A DNA stretch of 64,000 nt from JAOAGA01 sp964540515 (GCA_964540515.1 CAZIMS010000008.1:62001-126000); one strand, 5' to 3'; counted from the stretch's first letter, positions 24,129 to 32,879 are shown. Made by a program: numbers and translations. The notes: a model not told the origin generated them from the sequence alone.

Positions 24129-24693
24129 ACATAAGATTGTATTTTTTTTATTTTTGCTAATTACTTTTGCTATATTTGTATTAATAGTTAAGGGCGATGA
24201 TATTTTAGTCTCCATAGGCAGGAAGCTTATTGTAAGCGATGAGATAAAAAAAGCCGATCTGATAGTTGCCTTAGGCGGTGAGAATATCAGGAAAAAAGAG
24301 GCTGTAAGGTTATTTAATGAGGGTTTTAGTAAGAAAATATTATTTACAGGTTTTGAGATAGAAAAAGAAGATTACTACCGCTATGGCATCAAGGACAAAG
24401 ATTTTATATACCCTGTTAGATTCCTAAGTAACACTTATGAAGAGGCTGTCTTTACAAGGGATACTGCCCTAAAGAATAAATTTAAATCCGTTATTGTAGT
24501 TACATCATACTATCATACCAGAAGAACTTCATACATCTTTAAAAAACTACTCGAAAAAGAGGGTATAAAGGTAATGGTCTATCCAGCTGTCTCTCCTAAT
24601 ATAGATTTAGATAAATGGTGGAAAAGTAGATTTTTAAAGAAGGTCGTCATTATTGAGTGGGTAGGTCTTTTGTACTATATGTTAGAATATTAA
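24115..24693 (+). CDS. DUF218 (YdcF/SanA-like) membrane-anchored protein
   Basis: 192 residues from GTG 24115. An N-terminal helix (about 8-27) is followed by the DUF218 fold: ADLIVALGGENIRKKEAVRLF, KILFTGF, SNTYEEAVFTRD and SVIVVTSYYHTRRTSYIFKK, where acidic and His/Arg residues of the family cluster. These proteins are linked to envelope integrity or undecaprenyl carrier metabolism, without a settled reaction. Confidence 0.85.
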   Translation: MKKLKHKIVFFLFLLITFAIFVLIVKGDDILVSIGRKLIVSDEIKKADLIVALGGENIRKKEAVRLFNEGFSKKILFTGFEIEKEDYYRYGIKDKDFIYPVRFLSNTYEEAVFTRDTALKNKFKSVIVVTSYYHTRRTSYIFKKLLEKEGIKVMVYPAVSPNIDLDKWWKSRFLKKVVIIEWVGLLYYMLEY

Positions 24694-24712
24694 AAAAACA
24701 AAAGGATAAAAG

Positions 24713-25465
24713 GTGAATAAGATTTTTTTTATAGGTGCAGGGCCAGGTAGTTGTGAACATCTTACATTAAAAGGCATGAAATGTCTAAAAATAAGCAAGG
24801 TAGTTTTTGCTCCAAACATATATCAAATAACTTATAAAGACTTGCTTAAGGGTAAAAAAATTTATGATCCAATGGATTATCTTTTTAAGGATCTAAAAAA
24901 GATTATAGAGGAACATATATCTTCAACTAATATATGTTTTCTCTTGCCAGGAGATGAGACGGTTTTTTCTCCTTTCCAGCCTATAATAGATTATTATAAT
25001 GATGTCTCTGAGTTGATACCAGGTGTGGGCGTTGTAAATGCAAGTTCGGCTCTGCTAAAAAAGACTCTCGACCTTCCCAATGTCTCAAATACTATAGTTT
25101 TGACAAGCTCTCGGTCTCTTAAATCAACCTTTGAAGACCATAACTTTACAAAATTTTTAAGTAAAGACATAACCTTAGTCCTCTTTATGAATCATATACC
25201 TCTGGATGAACTTTCAAAAAGGTTAATTCCCTATATGGGTGAAAAATGTCCCATAGCGATTGTTTATAAGGTCTCATTGCCTGAAGAAGAGTTAGTTATA
25301 GGTACACTTAAGGATATTACCAAAAAGGTAAAAAGAGACTACTTTGAGAGCAAAAAAGAGCCCTCTATGGCTTTAGTAATCGTAGGTTACGTTCTTGGTA
25401 AAAGGGCTACAATAAAGTCCTGGGATTATAGAAAGAAGATGATATGGGACAAGAGAAAAAAATAA
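24713..25465 (+). CDS. tetrapyrrole methylase family, precorrin-4 C11-methyltransferase (CbiF/CobM)-like
   Basis: 250 residues. The N terminus IFFIGAGPGSCEHLTLKG is the family's SAM-binding signature. Then FLLPGDETVF, PGVGVVNASSALLKKTLDLP and ITLVLFMNHIPLDEL followed by CPIAIVYKVSLPEEELVIGTL, which line up with CbiF. No other cobalamin gene is near. GTG start with AAAAGG upstream. The acceptor may be cobalt-precorrin-4 or another tetrapyrrole; I am sure of the family only. Confidence 0.78.
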   Translation: MNKIFFIGAGPGSCEHLTLKGMKCLKISKVVFAPNIYQITYKDLLKGKKIYDPMDYLFKDLKKIIEEHISSTNICFLLPGDETVFSPFQPIIDYYNDVSELIPGVGVVNASSALLKKTLDLPNVSNTIVLTSSRSLKSTFEDHNFTKFLSKDITLVLFMNHIPLDELSKRLIPYMGEKCPIAIVYKVSLPEEELVIGTLKDITKKVKRDYFESKKEPSMALVIVGYVLGKRATIKSWDYRKKMIWDKRKK

Positions 25466-26391
25466 AAATACTCTCACCGGTTGATAACTTTTATGAGGCT
25501 AGAGCTCTCATTGATGAAGGAGTAGATGAGCTCTATGGAGGGTTATTCCCATCATCTTTCAAAGACTATTCTTACTTTCTCTCACCAAACCAAAGAACCT
25601 TCAAAGAAGCCCAGATGGACGAGAGAGAGTTTGAAAAAACAATAAAACTTTGTAGAGAAAAAAACATCCCCTTTTATCTTACAATTAATCAGCTTTATTT
25701 TAAATACGAACAACTTCCTCTAATCATTAAACTTGCCGAGTATGCCATAGAGATGGGTGTGTCGGGTTTAATAATGGGTAGTTTACCCTTAATATTAAAT
25801 GTAAGAAAAAAATTCCCTGATTTTCCGATCCATCTAAGCACTATGGCAGTAGCCTTAAATCATCACGCAGTATCATTTTTCAAAGAACTCAATGTAAAAA
25901 GGGTAACCCTCTCGCGCTCATTGTCCATCAAAGAGATTAAGTCCATAGTAAAAAACTCACCTCATATTGACTTTGATACCTTTATTCTAATAGGTAAATG
26001 TCCAAATATAGAAGGTTTTTGTAGTCTTTTGCATACAAACCCTCAAAAAATCTGGCCCTGCGAGCAAAGATATAACTATGGTGGATCAATTGAGGTCTAT
26101 AAAATTCAGAAAGAATGGCAAGGTTTTTATAGATCTCAATCCTGTGGGATATGTGGTATATCTGAGATTATAAAATCTGGAGTAAGCGCTCTTAAGATTG
26201 TAGGTCGTGGTAGTCCTGCAAGTTTTAAGATTGAGAACGTTAGATTAGTAAAAAAAGCCCTTATTTTAACGAAAGAGATAAAAGATAGTGATAAAAGAGT
26301 AGAGGCTTTGAAAAATTTATACTACGAGAGGTTCAATCATCATTGCAACCCCTTTTGCTGTTATTTCCCAGAGATTGGTTTTAAAAAATAG
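25444..26391 (+). CDS. U32 family (UbiU/UbiV/YhbU-like) iron-sulfur protein
   Basis: 315 residues of the U32 family: LSPVDNFYEARALIDEGVDELYGGL start, IPFYLTINQL, MGVSGLIMGSLPLI and FPIHLSTMAVALN. Cysteines suited to a [4Fe-4S] cluster lie at KCPNIEGFC, WPCEQRY, SCGICG and HCNPFCCYF. Members hydroxylate ubiquinone precursors without O2, modify RNA, or are labelled peptidases. It overlaps the CbiF-like gene by 22 bases. A quinone or tetrapyrrole role would suit the neighbour but is not shown. Confidence 0.82.
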   Translation: MGQEKKIKILSPVDNFYEARALIDEGVDELYGGLFPSSFKDYSYFLSPNQRTFKEAQMDEREFEKTIKLCREKNIPFYLTINQLYFKYEQLPLIIKLAEYAIEMGVSGLIMGSLPLILNVRKKFPDFPIHLSTMAVALNHHAVSFFKELNVKRVTLSRSLSIKEIKSIVKNSPHIDFDTFILIGKCPNIEGFCSLLHTNPQKIWPCEQRYNYGGSIEVYKIQKEWQGFYRSQSCGICGISEIIKSGVSALKIVGRGSPASFKIENVRLVKKALILTKEIKDSDKRVEALKNLYYERFNHHCNPFCCYFPEIGFKK

Positions 26392-26394
26392 TTA

Positions 26395-27369
26395 TTAGTT
26401 TTTAGTGCCCTCAATTAGGACTGTAGGGGGTTTCTTCAAAAGTATAGTTTTGCTGATAAAAAAGCCTACATTACTAAGCAAGTCTTTAATCTCATTAACA
26501 GTTAAGTTATCACCACCATCTGTGTGGAGAAGCATATTTAGACAAAAAACGATGTTATCCTTTGGTGCAGTTCTTTTCTCATTTAGATAAAACTCATGAA
26601 TATAAATTTTACCGCCTTTTTTTAGAGCTCCAAAGGATTTTTCAATAGCAAGCTGGCAAAGTTCTTTCTTAAGAGAATGAAGGACCTGTGATATTAATAC
26701 GATGTCATAGCCACTACCAAAGTTCTTATCCTCCAAGCTTCCTTCAATAAAATCAACTCTATTCAATAACCCTTCATCTCTCAATTTCTCTTTTGCAACA
26801 ACAGTAGCTTGAGGCAAGTCAAGGATTACACCCTTTAATGTTGGATTCTTTTTTAACATCTCTCTTAAATAAGTTGCAGGACCAGATCCAATGTCTAAAA
26901 TCTTTTTGGCACTCATAAAATCTATATTTGATAATATATTTTCCTTATAAAACTTTGTAAGATTATCCATCCCATTTATAAAATGATAGTTTTCTTCAGG
27001 GTCTTTTTTTCTATTATCAGAGGATTTTCCTGTTTTAATAGATTCAATTAAGTTGCCCCAATCTTGCCACATATTGTAATAATGGTTGAGTATAGAGGTT
27101 ACCGATTTATCTGAGGAAGAGGTTAGAAAATCTGCGTATTTATCCTTATTTTTGTAGATATTACTCTTTTTTTCAAGAATGCCTAAGGAAGTAAGGGCAT
27201 CAAGGAGCATCCTCAATGCCCTAGCATCTACCTTTAGCTTATCGGCAAGGCTTTCGGCATCAGTGAAAGAATTCAAGAAATCAAACACCTTAAGTCTTAC
27301 AGCTGTAAGCAATACTTGAGCATCCCAGAAAGATCTACCTAAGTTTAGTATCTTTTTAAGCTCTCTCAT
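26395..27369 (-). CDS. SAM-dependent O-methyltransferase, COMT-like family 2
   Basis: 324 residues. A winged-helix dimerisation domain (about 10-100; AVRLKVFDFLNSF, LRMLLDALTSLGIL) is followed by a Rossmann methyltransferase domain with ILDIGSGPATYLREML, GVILDLPQA, YDIVLISQVLHSLK and a DGGDNLTVNEI region. Natural substrates of relatives are phenols or related small molecules. Last gene of a minus-strand run, ending three bases from the stop of the U32 gene. Confidence 0.85.
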   Translation of the reverse strand: MRELKKILNLGRSFWDAQVLLTAVRLKVFDFLNSFTDAESLADKLKVDARALRMLLDALTSLGILEKKSNIYKNKDKYADFLTSSSDKSVTSILNHYYNMWQDWGNLIESIKTGKSSDNRKKDPEENYHFINGMDNLTKFYKENILSNIDFMSAKKILDIGSGPATYLREMLKKNPTLKGVILDLPQATVVAKEKLRDEGLLNRVDFIEGSLEDKNFGSGYDIVLISQVLHSLKKELCQLAIEKSFGALKKGGKIYIHEFYLNEKRTAPKDNIVFCLNMLLHTDGGDNLTVNEIKDLLSNVGFFISKTILLKKPPTVLIEGTKN

Positions 27370-27381
27370 GGCAAAATATTT

Positions 27382-28398
27382 TTATAAATATTTCTCTCCT
27401 AAAATCTCAGCTATCTGGATTGCGTTTAAGGCTGCACCTTTTCTTAGCTGATCCCCTACTATCCACATAGACAAACCCTTCTCGCAGGATATATCTTCTC
27501 TAATTCTTCCAACATAACAGTCGTCGGTTCCAGACAAAAATAGTGGCATTGGGTATTTTCTATTATTTGGATCATCAATAACTGTTACTCCTGGTGCATT
27601 ACTAAGTAGCTCAATAGCCTTTTCTCGGGTAATCTTTTTCTCTGTCTCTATAGTTACTGATTCAGAATGACATCTAAAAACAGGAACTCTTACAGTTGTA
27701 GCGGTAACGTTAATTGAGCTGTCTCCCATAATCTTTCTTGTTTCCATTACCATCTTCATCTCTTCTTTTGTATAAAGATTATCAGTAAAAACATCAATTT
27801 GAGGGATAAGATTAAAAGCTATCTGATAGAAAAGAGCAGAAACCTTCATCTCCTCATTATTTACGTATTGTCTTATCTGGCTTTCTAACTCAGCCATTGC
27901 CTTTGCGCCTGCTCCAGATACTGCCTGATAGGTAGATACGACAATTCTTCTTATCTTAGCATAATCGTGCAGTGGTTTTAGAGGTACTACCATGATTATA
28001 GTAGTACAGTTGGGATTAGCAATAATTCCTTTCTTCTTATAGAGGGCTATATCTTGTGCGTTAACCTCTGGGACTACTAGTGGTATCTCAGGGGCCATTC
28101 TAAAGGCAGAACTATTATCAACTACCACAGCCCCGGCATCTACTGCGTAGGGAGCAAACTCCTTGCTTCTATCACCACCAGCAGAAAAAAGAGCGATATC
28201 AATGTTTTTAAAAGAATCTTTATCTAACTTCTCTACAACAAAGGTCTCGCCTTTAAAATTAATCTTTTTACCTACACTTCTCTCTGATGCTAATAATCTT
28301 AAGTTTTTGATAGGAAAATTTCTTTGCTCAAGTATCTCTAAAAACACCTCACCTACTGCACCAGTAGCACCGGCTACAGCCACATTAAACTCTTTCAT
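27382..28398 (-). CDS. asd: aspartate-semialdehyde dehydrogenase
   Basis: NADPH-dependent reduction of aspartyl phosphate to the semialdehyde, branch point for lysine, threonine, methionine and diaminopimelate. 338 residues. NVAVAGATGAVGEVFLEIL holds the nucleotide site, ALFSAGGDRS follows, the catalytic Cys is in NPNCTTI, and TYQAVSGAGAKAM and PVFRCHSE (catalytic His) are present. It lies between the methyltransferase and wrbA with short gaps. Confidence 0.96.
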   Translation of the reverse strand: MKEFNVAVAGATGAVGEVFLEILEQRNFPIKNLRLLASERSVGKKINFKGETFVVEKLDKDSFKNIDIALFSAGGDRSKEFAPYAVDAGAVVVDNSSAFRMAPEIPLVVPEVNAQDIALYKKKGIIANPNCTTIIMVVPLKPLHDYAKIRRIVVSTYQAVSGAGAKAMAELESQIRQYVNNEEMKVSALFYQIAFNLIPQIDVFTDNLYTKEEMKMVMETRKIMGDSSINVTATTVRVPVFRCHSESVTIETEKKITREKAIELLSNAPGVTVIDDPNNRKYPMPLFLSGTDDCYVGRIREDISCEKGLSMWIVGDQLRKGAALNAIQIAEILGEKYL

Positions 28399-28422
28399 CC
28401 TAAGAGACTCCTTTGAAATATA

Positions 28423-29028
28423 TTAAGTTCTAAGCTTTTTTGTAATCTCAGCCAGTCTTTTTCCTAAGGCGAAGGCTAAGTTAAGTTCTGTTTCATCTGG
28501 TTCAATATCTGCCATTGGTCCAGATACAGAGCTGGCACCATAGGGTGTACCACCTTTTTTAGTTGTAATAAGGCCCATCTCAGAAAAGGGTATGCCTACT
28601 ATTATAGCACCGTGGTGTATCATAGGAAACATCATAGAGATAAGAGTTGTTTCATTTCCACCATGCATAGAGGAAGTAGAGGTTATAAAACTAACTGGCT
28701 TTCCAATCATTGCCCCCTCGAGCCAGACCTTAGAGGTAGAGTCTATAAACATTTTCAAAGGCGCAGACATATTTCCAAACCTTGTTGGAGAGCCAAGTAT
28801 CAATCCATCACAGTTTTTTAAATCCTCTGCAGTTGCTTCTGGTAGGCTTGAGTATTCATCATAGGCCTTTTTCCATCTCTCATTTTTTTCGATAATTGCC
28901 TCAGGTTCAAATATTTTAACTCTCTTAAGCACAGCCTCACATCCAGCAGCTTCAACACCTTCTTTAGCCTTCTTAATTAATTTCATTGTGTTGCCATACC
29001 TTGTGTCAAAGATAAGATAAATATTCAT
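28423..29028 (-). CDS. wrbA: NAD(P)H:quinone oxidoreductase / flavodoxin-like WrbA
   Basis: 201-residue FMN protein: IYLIFDTRYGNTMKL (FMN phosphate loop), LILGSPTRFGNMSAPLKMFID, STSSMHGGNETT and GTPYGASSVSGP are WrbA signatures. Reduces quinones by two electrons. A longer reading starting at 29073 exists, but a strong AGGAGGT sits just before the ATG whose first base is 29028, which gives the family's normal N terminus. Confidence 0.93.
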   Translation of the reverse strand: MNIYLIFDTRYGNTMKLIKKAKEGVEAAGCEAVLKRVKIFEPEAIIEKNERWKKAYDEYSSLPEATAEDLKNCDGLILGSPTRFGNMSAPLKMFIDSTSKVWLEGAMIGKPVSFITSTSSMHGGNETTLISMMFPMIHHGAIIVGIPFSEMGLITTKKGGTPYGASSVSGPMADIEPDETELNLAFALGKRLAEITKKLRT

Positions 29029-29038
29029 ATTATACCTC

Positions 29039-29257
29039 CTAATTAGTTGGTCGATTACACTCATTTTTACCAAAGATCTTTAAAATTTTACAAAGAGGGC
29101 AAAATCCAGTAATTGCTGATTGTATAAGATTAAGTCCCACGAAAATAGTAAATAAAAACCAGTATGGAGAGTGAAAATAACCAAGACTTACCGAGAGAAT
29201 TATAAAAGTTCCAGCAACAATTCTTATAATTTTTTCTTGATTAGGCAGGCTTGACAT
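29039..29257 (-). CDS. small DUF2892 (YgaP-like) inner-membrane protein
   Basis: 72 residues with two membrane helices (about 11-28 and 32-50) and the typical DUF2892 form: NQEKIIRIVAGTFIIL, then GLNLIQSAITGFCPLCKIL. The CPLC pair is conserved in the family. It is 11 bases from wrbA and likely co-transcribed. Function unknown, sometimes associated with sulfur transfer. Confidence 0.82.
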   Translation of the reverse strand: MSSLPNQEKIIRIVAGTFIILSVSLGYFHSPYWFLFTIFVGLNLIQSAITGFCPLCKILKIFGKNECNRPTN

Positions 29258-29268
29258 ATGCTTAACTC

Positions 29269-29970
29269 CTATTTAAGTTTTAGGAATCTTAGTACTCTTG
29301 AGACAACATCTTCTTCACTATTCATAACTTCTACGAGATCTAAATCTTCCTTACTTATAAGCTTTTTTGCTAATGTTTCTTTTTTTAGCCATGAAATCAA
29401 ACCTGACCAATACTCAGAGCCTACGAGAATTAGTGGGAAAGGTTTTATCTTTTTTGTCTGTATCAATGTAAGAGCCTCCATAAGCTCATCCATAGTTCCA
29501 TAACCGCCGGGAAATATGATGAAACTAGAAGAATACTTAACCAACATTACCTTTCTAATAAAAAAATAGTGGAAACTTACGAGAACATTACAATATTTAT
29601 TTGGTTTTTGTTCCAAAGGTAGCTCAATATTACATCCTACAGATTTACCACCTTTTTCATAGGCGCCTCTATTTGCTGCTTCCATTATCCCTGGTCCACC
29701 ACCGGTTAAAGTTGAAACACCGTATTCTGCCAAACAACCAGTGATATTTCTTGCCATTCTATAAAATTTATTGTTTGGTTTTGCTCTTGCCGACCCAAAA
29801 ACTGTGACAGCAGGAACAATATTACTTAATTTTTCAAAACCCTCTACCATCTCGGAGAGAACTCTGAAAATTCTCCAGGTATCTCCAACCTTAATAGCAT
29901 CTATAACATATTGCTTTTCCTTTATATCTAAGTGGTTGTTATTCAATATACTTTCGAGGAAGTCGTTCAT
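29269..29970 (-). CDS. LOG-family Rossmann protein (nucleotide 5'-monophosphate phosphoribohydrolase type)
   Basis: 233 residues. VTVFGSARA, TLTGGGPGIMEAANRGAYE and FIIFPGGYGTMDELMEALTL are the LOG/TIGR00730 signatures, with the catalytic Arg/Glu in the last two. An N-terminal helical extension of about 50 residues precedes the fold, as in the larger bacterial class. Start overlaps the ftsY stop. Confidence 0.9.
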   Translation of the reverse strand: MNDFLESILNNNHLDIKEKQYVIDAIKVGDTWRIFRVLSEMVEGFEKLSNIVPAVTVFGSARAKPNNKFYRMARNITGCLAEYGVSTLTGGGPGIMEAANRGAYEKGGKSVGCNIELPLEQKPNKYCNVLVSFHYFFIRKVMLVKYSSSFIIFPGGYGTMDELMEALTLIQTKKIKPFPLILVGSEYWSGLISWLKKETLAKKLISKEDLDLVEVMNSEEDVVSRVLRFLKLK

Positions 29971-30866
29971 TATCTAAAAAGTCCTTCAGCAAAGAATCTC
30001 CCATTAAAATATTCTAAGTCGTCTATCTTCTCTCCTGTACCTATAAATTTTATAGGTAAACTAAATTCTCTACAAATATTAATAAGAATACCACCCTTTG
30101 CGGTTCCATCCAGTTTTGTCATTACAATACCTGAAATATCTATTAACTCTTTGAAAGTTTTTGTTTGGGAGAGGGCATTTTGTCCGACAGTAGCATCAAG
30201 TACTAACAAACTTTCTTGAGGATAGGCTGTATTTTCTCTGTTAAGAACCCTTTTAACCTTTTTAAGCTCTTCCATCAAATTAGATTTTGTATGTAACCTA
30301 CCAGCCGTATCAATGATAAGAATATCAGCATTTTTAGCTTGAGCATACTTTAGACTATCATAAGCAACAGCGGCAGGGTCAGCCCCTTCTTTTTGTTTAA
30401 CCACATCAATATTTAACCTGTTACCCCAAACTTCCAACTGCTCAATAGCAGCAGCCCTAAAAGTATCGGCAGCTCCAAAGACAACCTTTTTGCCTTCTTT
30501 CTGAAAGAAATTACCTAACTTTGCGATTGTAGTTGTCTTACCAACCCCATTAACACCAACTACCAAGATGCAGAAAGGAGAGGGTGGGGCTAAAGTTATC
30601 TGTCCTTCATAATTACTTAAAACGTTAGTTATTAACTCAATCAGATTAGACTTAAGCTCTTCTAAACTCTTAATATTTCTTTTTTTAAGCTCTATGATTA
30701 TCTCTTGAACAGTTTTATAACCGATATCTGCTGTAATGAGTAAGTTTTCTAACTCTTCCCAGCCTTCTTCGTCTATAGTATTTCTACTAAAAATTTGATT
30801 AAAACCAATAACTAACTTGTCGTGTGTTTTTGAGAGGCTTTGTTTTATTTTGCTAAGGAAATTCAT
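29970..30866 (-). CDS. ftsY: signal recognition particle receptor FtsY
   Basis: SRP-receptor GTPase for co-translational membrane targeting. 298 residues: short N domain with no acidic A extension, then the G domain with VVGVNGVGKTTTIAKLG, AADTFRAAAIEQLEVW, DTAGRLHTK, TKLDGTAKGG and IGTGEKIDDLEYF. Its start overlaps the roadblock-like gene stop by four bases. Confidence 0.96.
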   Translation of the reverse strand: MNFLSKIKQSLSKTHDKLVIGFNQIFSRNTIDEEGWEELENLLITADIGYKTVQEIIIELKKRNIKSLEELKSNLIELITNVLSNYEGQITLAPPSPFCILVVGVNGVGKTTTIAKLGNFFQKEGKKVVFGAADTFRAAAIEQLEVWGNRLNIDVVKQKEGADPAAVAYDSLKYAQAKNADILIIDTAGRLHTKSNLMEELKKVKRVLNRENTAYPQESLLVLDATVGQNALSQTKTFKELIDISGIVMTKLDGTAKGGILINICREFSLPIKFIGTGEKIDDLEYFNGRFFAEGLFR

Positions 30867-31210
30867 GCTATCTCTTTTGCAAAAACGTCAACCACTTGCT
30901 GAAGATTATAAAGTGCTCTTGAGGCGCATTCTTTATTTTGGAAACAAAGAAAAACATAATAGTCATCGTTAATAGGCAAAAACTGAATGATAGAGTCAGA
31001 AAACTTAATCTGGAAAAACTTGATTTTATCTTTATTTCTAACATTTTTAAAATGGTTTAGTATAATTACTTGATAAGCCCCCATTACTTTCAATTCATAC
31101 TCATCAATGGTGCCATAATGGACAACACTTTCACCTTCCCAATCGAGTAAAATTGCCCCCTTTGCATCAACTTTTTGAACCAGATCTTTCAACAATCTTT
31201 CAAAAGGCAT
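30863..31210 (-). CDS. roadblock/LC7-like protein upstream of ftsY
   Basis: 115 residues if the ATG at 31210 is used (12 more from an upstream in-frame start); no clear ribosome site decides this. The pattern helix FERLLKDLVQKV, strands AKGAILLDWEGESVVHYG, long central helix, then IIQFLPINDDYYVFLCF and a terminal helix fits a roadblock/LC7 domain. First gene of the minus-strand run. No GTPase of the MglA type lies beside it, although FtsY itself is a GTPase. Confidence 0.72.
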   Translation of the reverse strand: MPFERLLKDLVQKVDAKGAILLDWEGESVVHYGTIDEYELKVMGAYQVIILNHFKNVRNKDKIKFFQIKFSDSIIQFLPINDDYYVFLCFQNKECASRALYNLQQVVDVFAKEIA

Positions 31211-31515
31211 TAAAAAATAATAAGTCAAAAAAGTATGGAAAGTCAATAAAAAATTGGGATTATGTCTTTATAGACTGTTGCCAGAGTTGAATTTGTTCAA
31301 CTTAAAGAAATTTGAATTGTTTAAGCCTTTTAAAGCAGTTTTAATGTTTTAAAAAGAACTAATCGTAAAAAAGTGACTCTCAACCTAAAGGATGAGGAAT
31401 GAGAGATCTGTGTAATTTTAGTGATAAGTGATAAGTGATACGTTCTGGTCGCAATCCCTTTTATATCAGGTCTAAATTCCTACTCAGAGAAAAAAACAGA
31501 TTCTTTTTTGCCAGC
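31211..31515. other. intergenic stretch before the IS scar
   Basis: No gene seen. It contains the upstream region of the minus-strand ftsY unit, AT-rich filler, a short tandem GTGATAA repeat (31421-31440) and a possible solitary CRISPR repeat (31448-31483), then 32 bases up to the terminus of the insertion element. Confidence 0.6.
31448..31483. CRISPR. possible solitary CRISPR-like repeat (36 bp)
   Basis: Begins GTCGCAATCCCTTTTATATC and ends AGGTCTAAATTCCTAC. This resembles the 36-37 base repeats that start GTCGCAATCC or GTTGCAATCC and contain AGGTC. There is only one copy, no second repeat or cas gene in the window, so an array is not supported; this is at most a relic. Confidence 0.3.
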
Positions 31516-31648
31516 TGTCAACCACAAATAGAAATGTCCGCTTTTTACATATTTAAAAATGTCCTATTTTACAAGAAAATTTATTTCTTCAAGGGTGATC
31601 TTTTGTAAGAATATATTTCTTCTTTCGTTTGTAAGCTTTTTGTTTTTG

Positions 31649-31975
31649 TTATTGCTGTTTTTCTTTTGTGTTTCTTGATAGTATTTCCTTGTAATTCAGA
31701 GATACTCCCTTATGGGTTATAAGCATTGTGCCGTCCACTCTTTCTTTTACCACAACATTTTTTGTATTAGCCTGATTCAATACCTGATAAAGCTTTTTGT
31801 TATGGGCTACAGCAAAATCATTCCGCAATGCCCCTTTTGTCTTTATGCAAAGGATATCATTGATGTCTATACCCTTCGGCAACGGTCTATGAAGGTTTGC
31901 TTTTTGAGTAGGCTTATGACTGAATCTTTTGTTGTATATAGACAAAAAATATTCAAAAAAATTATTGGGCGATAT
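31649..31975 (-). pseudogene. ISNCY-type transposase, C-terminal remnant
   Basis: The frame includes NNFFEYFLSIYNKRFSHKP, PLPKGIDINDILCIKT and GALRNDFAVAHNKKLYQVL, ending VSLNYKEILSRNTKEKQQ. This is the conserved end of ISNCY (IS1202-like) transposases after the integrase core. The right boundary near 31975 is where similarity ends and the IS256-type segment begins; it is approximate. Confidence 0.78.
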
Positions 31976-32353
31976 AATTTAAATTGTGTCTGTGAATTAG
32001 AAAGCATTATTATTTTAATATGTGGAAAAAGGCAGGAAATGACCACAAGAGCATACCCTGTATTTATAAAGCTTTTGCAATCTAAAAAAGAGCTATATTT
32101 TACTTATCTAAAGTATCCTGAACAGATAAGAAAACATATATATACAACAAACATTGTGGAGAACCTTAATAGCAGGCTTGAAAATACAAGAGTAAATAGC
32201 GGCGGATATTTTCAATCTCTAAAAACAGCAGAGGTTGCTGTATATGTGACAATTAACAAAATACAGACTGGTAAATGGAAAAAACCTTTTCCAGCAGCAA
32301 GGACAGCCCTTTATGAACTTAAACAAATGTTTAATGCAAATTTCTCTTCATAG
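31976..32353 (+). pseudogene. IS256-family (mutator) transposase, C-terminal remnant
   Basis: Roughly the last 120 residues of an IS256-type transposase: YPVFIKLLQSKKELYFTYL, KYPEQIRKHIYTTNIVENLN, and a KW motif near the end. The catalytic domain and start are missing. After the stop, ACACAATTCTCTTGACAAGT plus CCC (32354-32376) looks like the element's right terminus. The open frame continues leftward to 31712, but that part is antisense of the other transposase. Confidence 0.75.
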
Positions 32354-32372
32354 ACACAATTCTCTTGACAAG

Positions 32373-32700
32373 TCCCATATGCTATTTTATCAAGTTCATA
32401 AAGCTTCTCGTTTGCAAGGGTCGGCCAAAATCCCCAGTATTTATCCCTGTATATATTCATAACCTTTTCTTCCAGCTCTTGTGGCAGTTTCCTGTTTGAC
32501 ATTCGGCTCCGTGATTTCTGGACAATACCCGCGTCCCCTTTCTCTCTAACCCGTTTTGCTATCCTCCTTATCTGCTGGGTGCTTACCTCTGACAGCTCTG
32601 ACGCCTTCTTCTGGTCTATCTCCTTGTTCAAAAACCAGTGTATCACTTTTAACCTCTTCAATTCCCTCACGCTCATAGTTATTATGTCCTTTCGTTGCAT
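32373..32700 (-). pseudogene. ISNCY-type transposase, N-terminal remnant
   Basis: Starts at the ATG at 32700 (MQRKDIITMSVRELKRLKVI) behind GGGGGG. It keeps the helix-turn-helix part KKASELSEVSTQQIRRIAKR and KYWGFWPTLANEKLYELDKI, then leaves the transposase sequence where the IS256-type terminus begins near 32376. The catalytic DDE region is absent. Confidence 0.8.
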
Positions 32701-32879
32701 TTGCCCCCCTTTTTTTACAAAAAGAGGACATTTTATCATTATTATTTTAGGACATTTCTATTTGTGGCATTTAGGACATTATCATTTGTGGATGACATAT
32801 AGAAAATTATTTATAACTGAACTAACAAATCCTTTAATTAATACTTCCCTGTTTTTTATAAAAAATTTTAATCTCTTTG

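Larger units (their letters stand above)
31516..32797 (-). mobile_element. ISNCY-type insertion sequence, interrupted and partly replaced by an IS256-type fragment
   Basis: Terminal inverted repeats are TGTCAACCACAAATAGAAAT (31516 onward) and, reading inward from 32797, TGTCATCCACAAATGATAAT. Subterminal copies of CACAAAT followed by AATGTCC recur at both ends. The transposase reads on the minus strand but only its start (from 32700) and end (to 31649) remain. The middle is replaced by about 400 bases carrying the opposite-strand end of an IS256-type transposase. No target duplication was found at the outer ends. Confidence 0.82.

Noticed and set aside
31421..31440. Tandem GTGATAA repeats
   Set aside because: Fewer than three full units in AT-rich spacer; no sign of function.
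31712..31975. Plus-strand open frame ahead of the IS256 tail
   Set aside because: It is antisense to the ISNCY transposase C terminus and shows no IS256 similarity; only the part after about 31976 is transposase-derived.
31480..32830. Target-site duplication around the large IS copy
   Set aside because: The 30 bases outside each end were compared by eye and share nothing beyond A/T runs.
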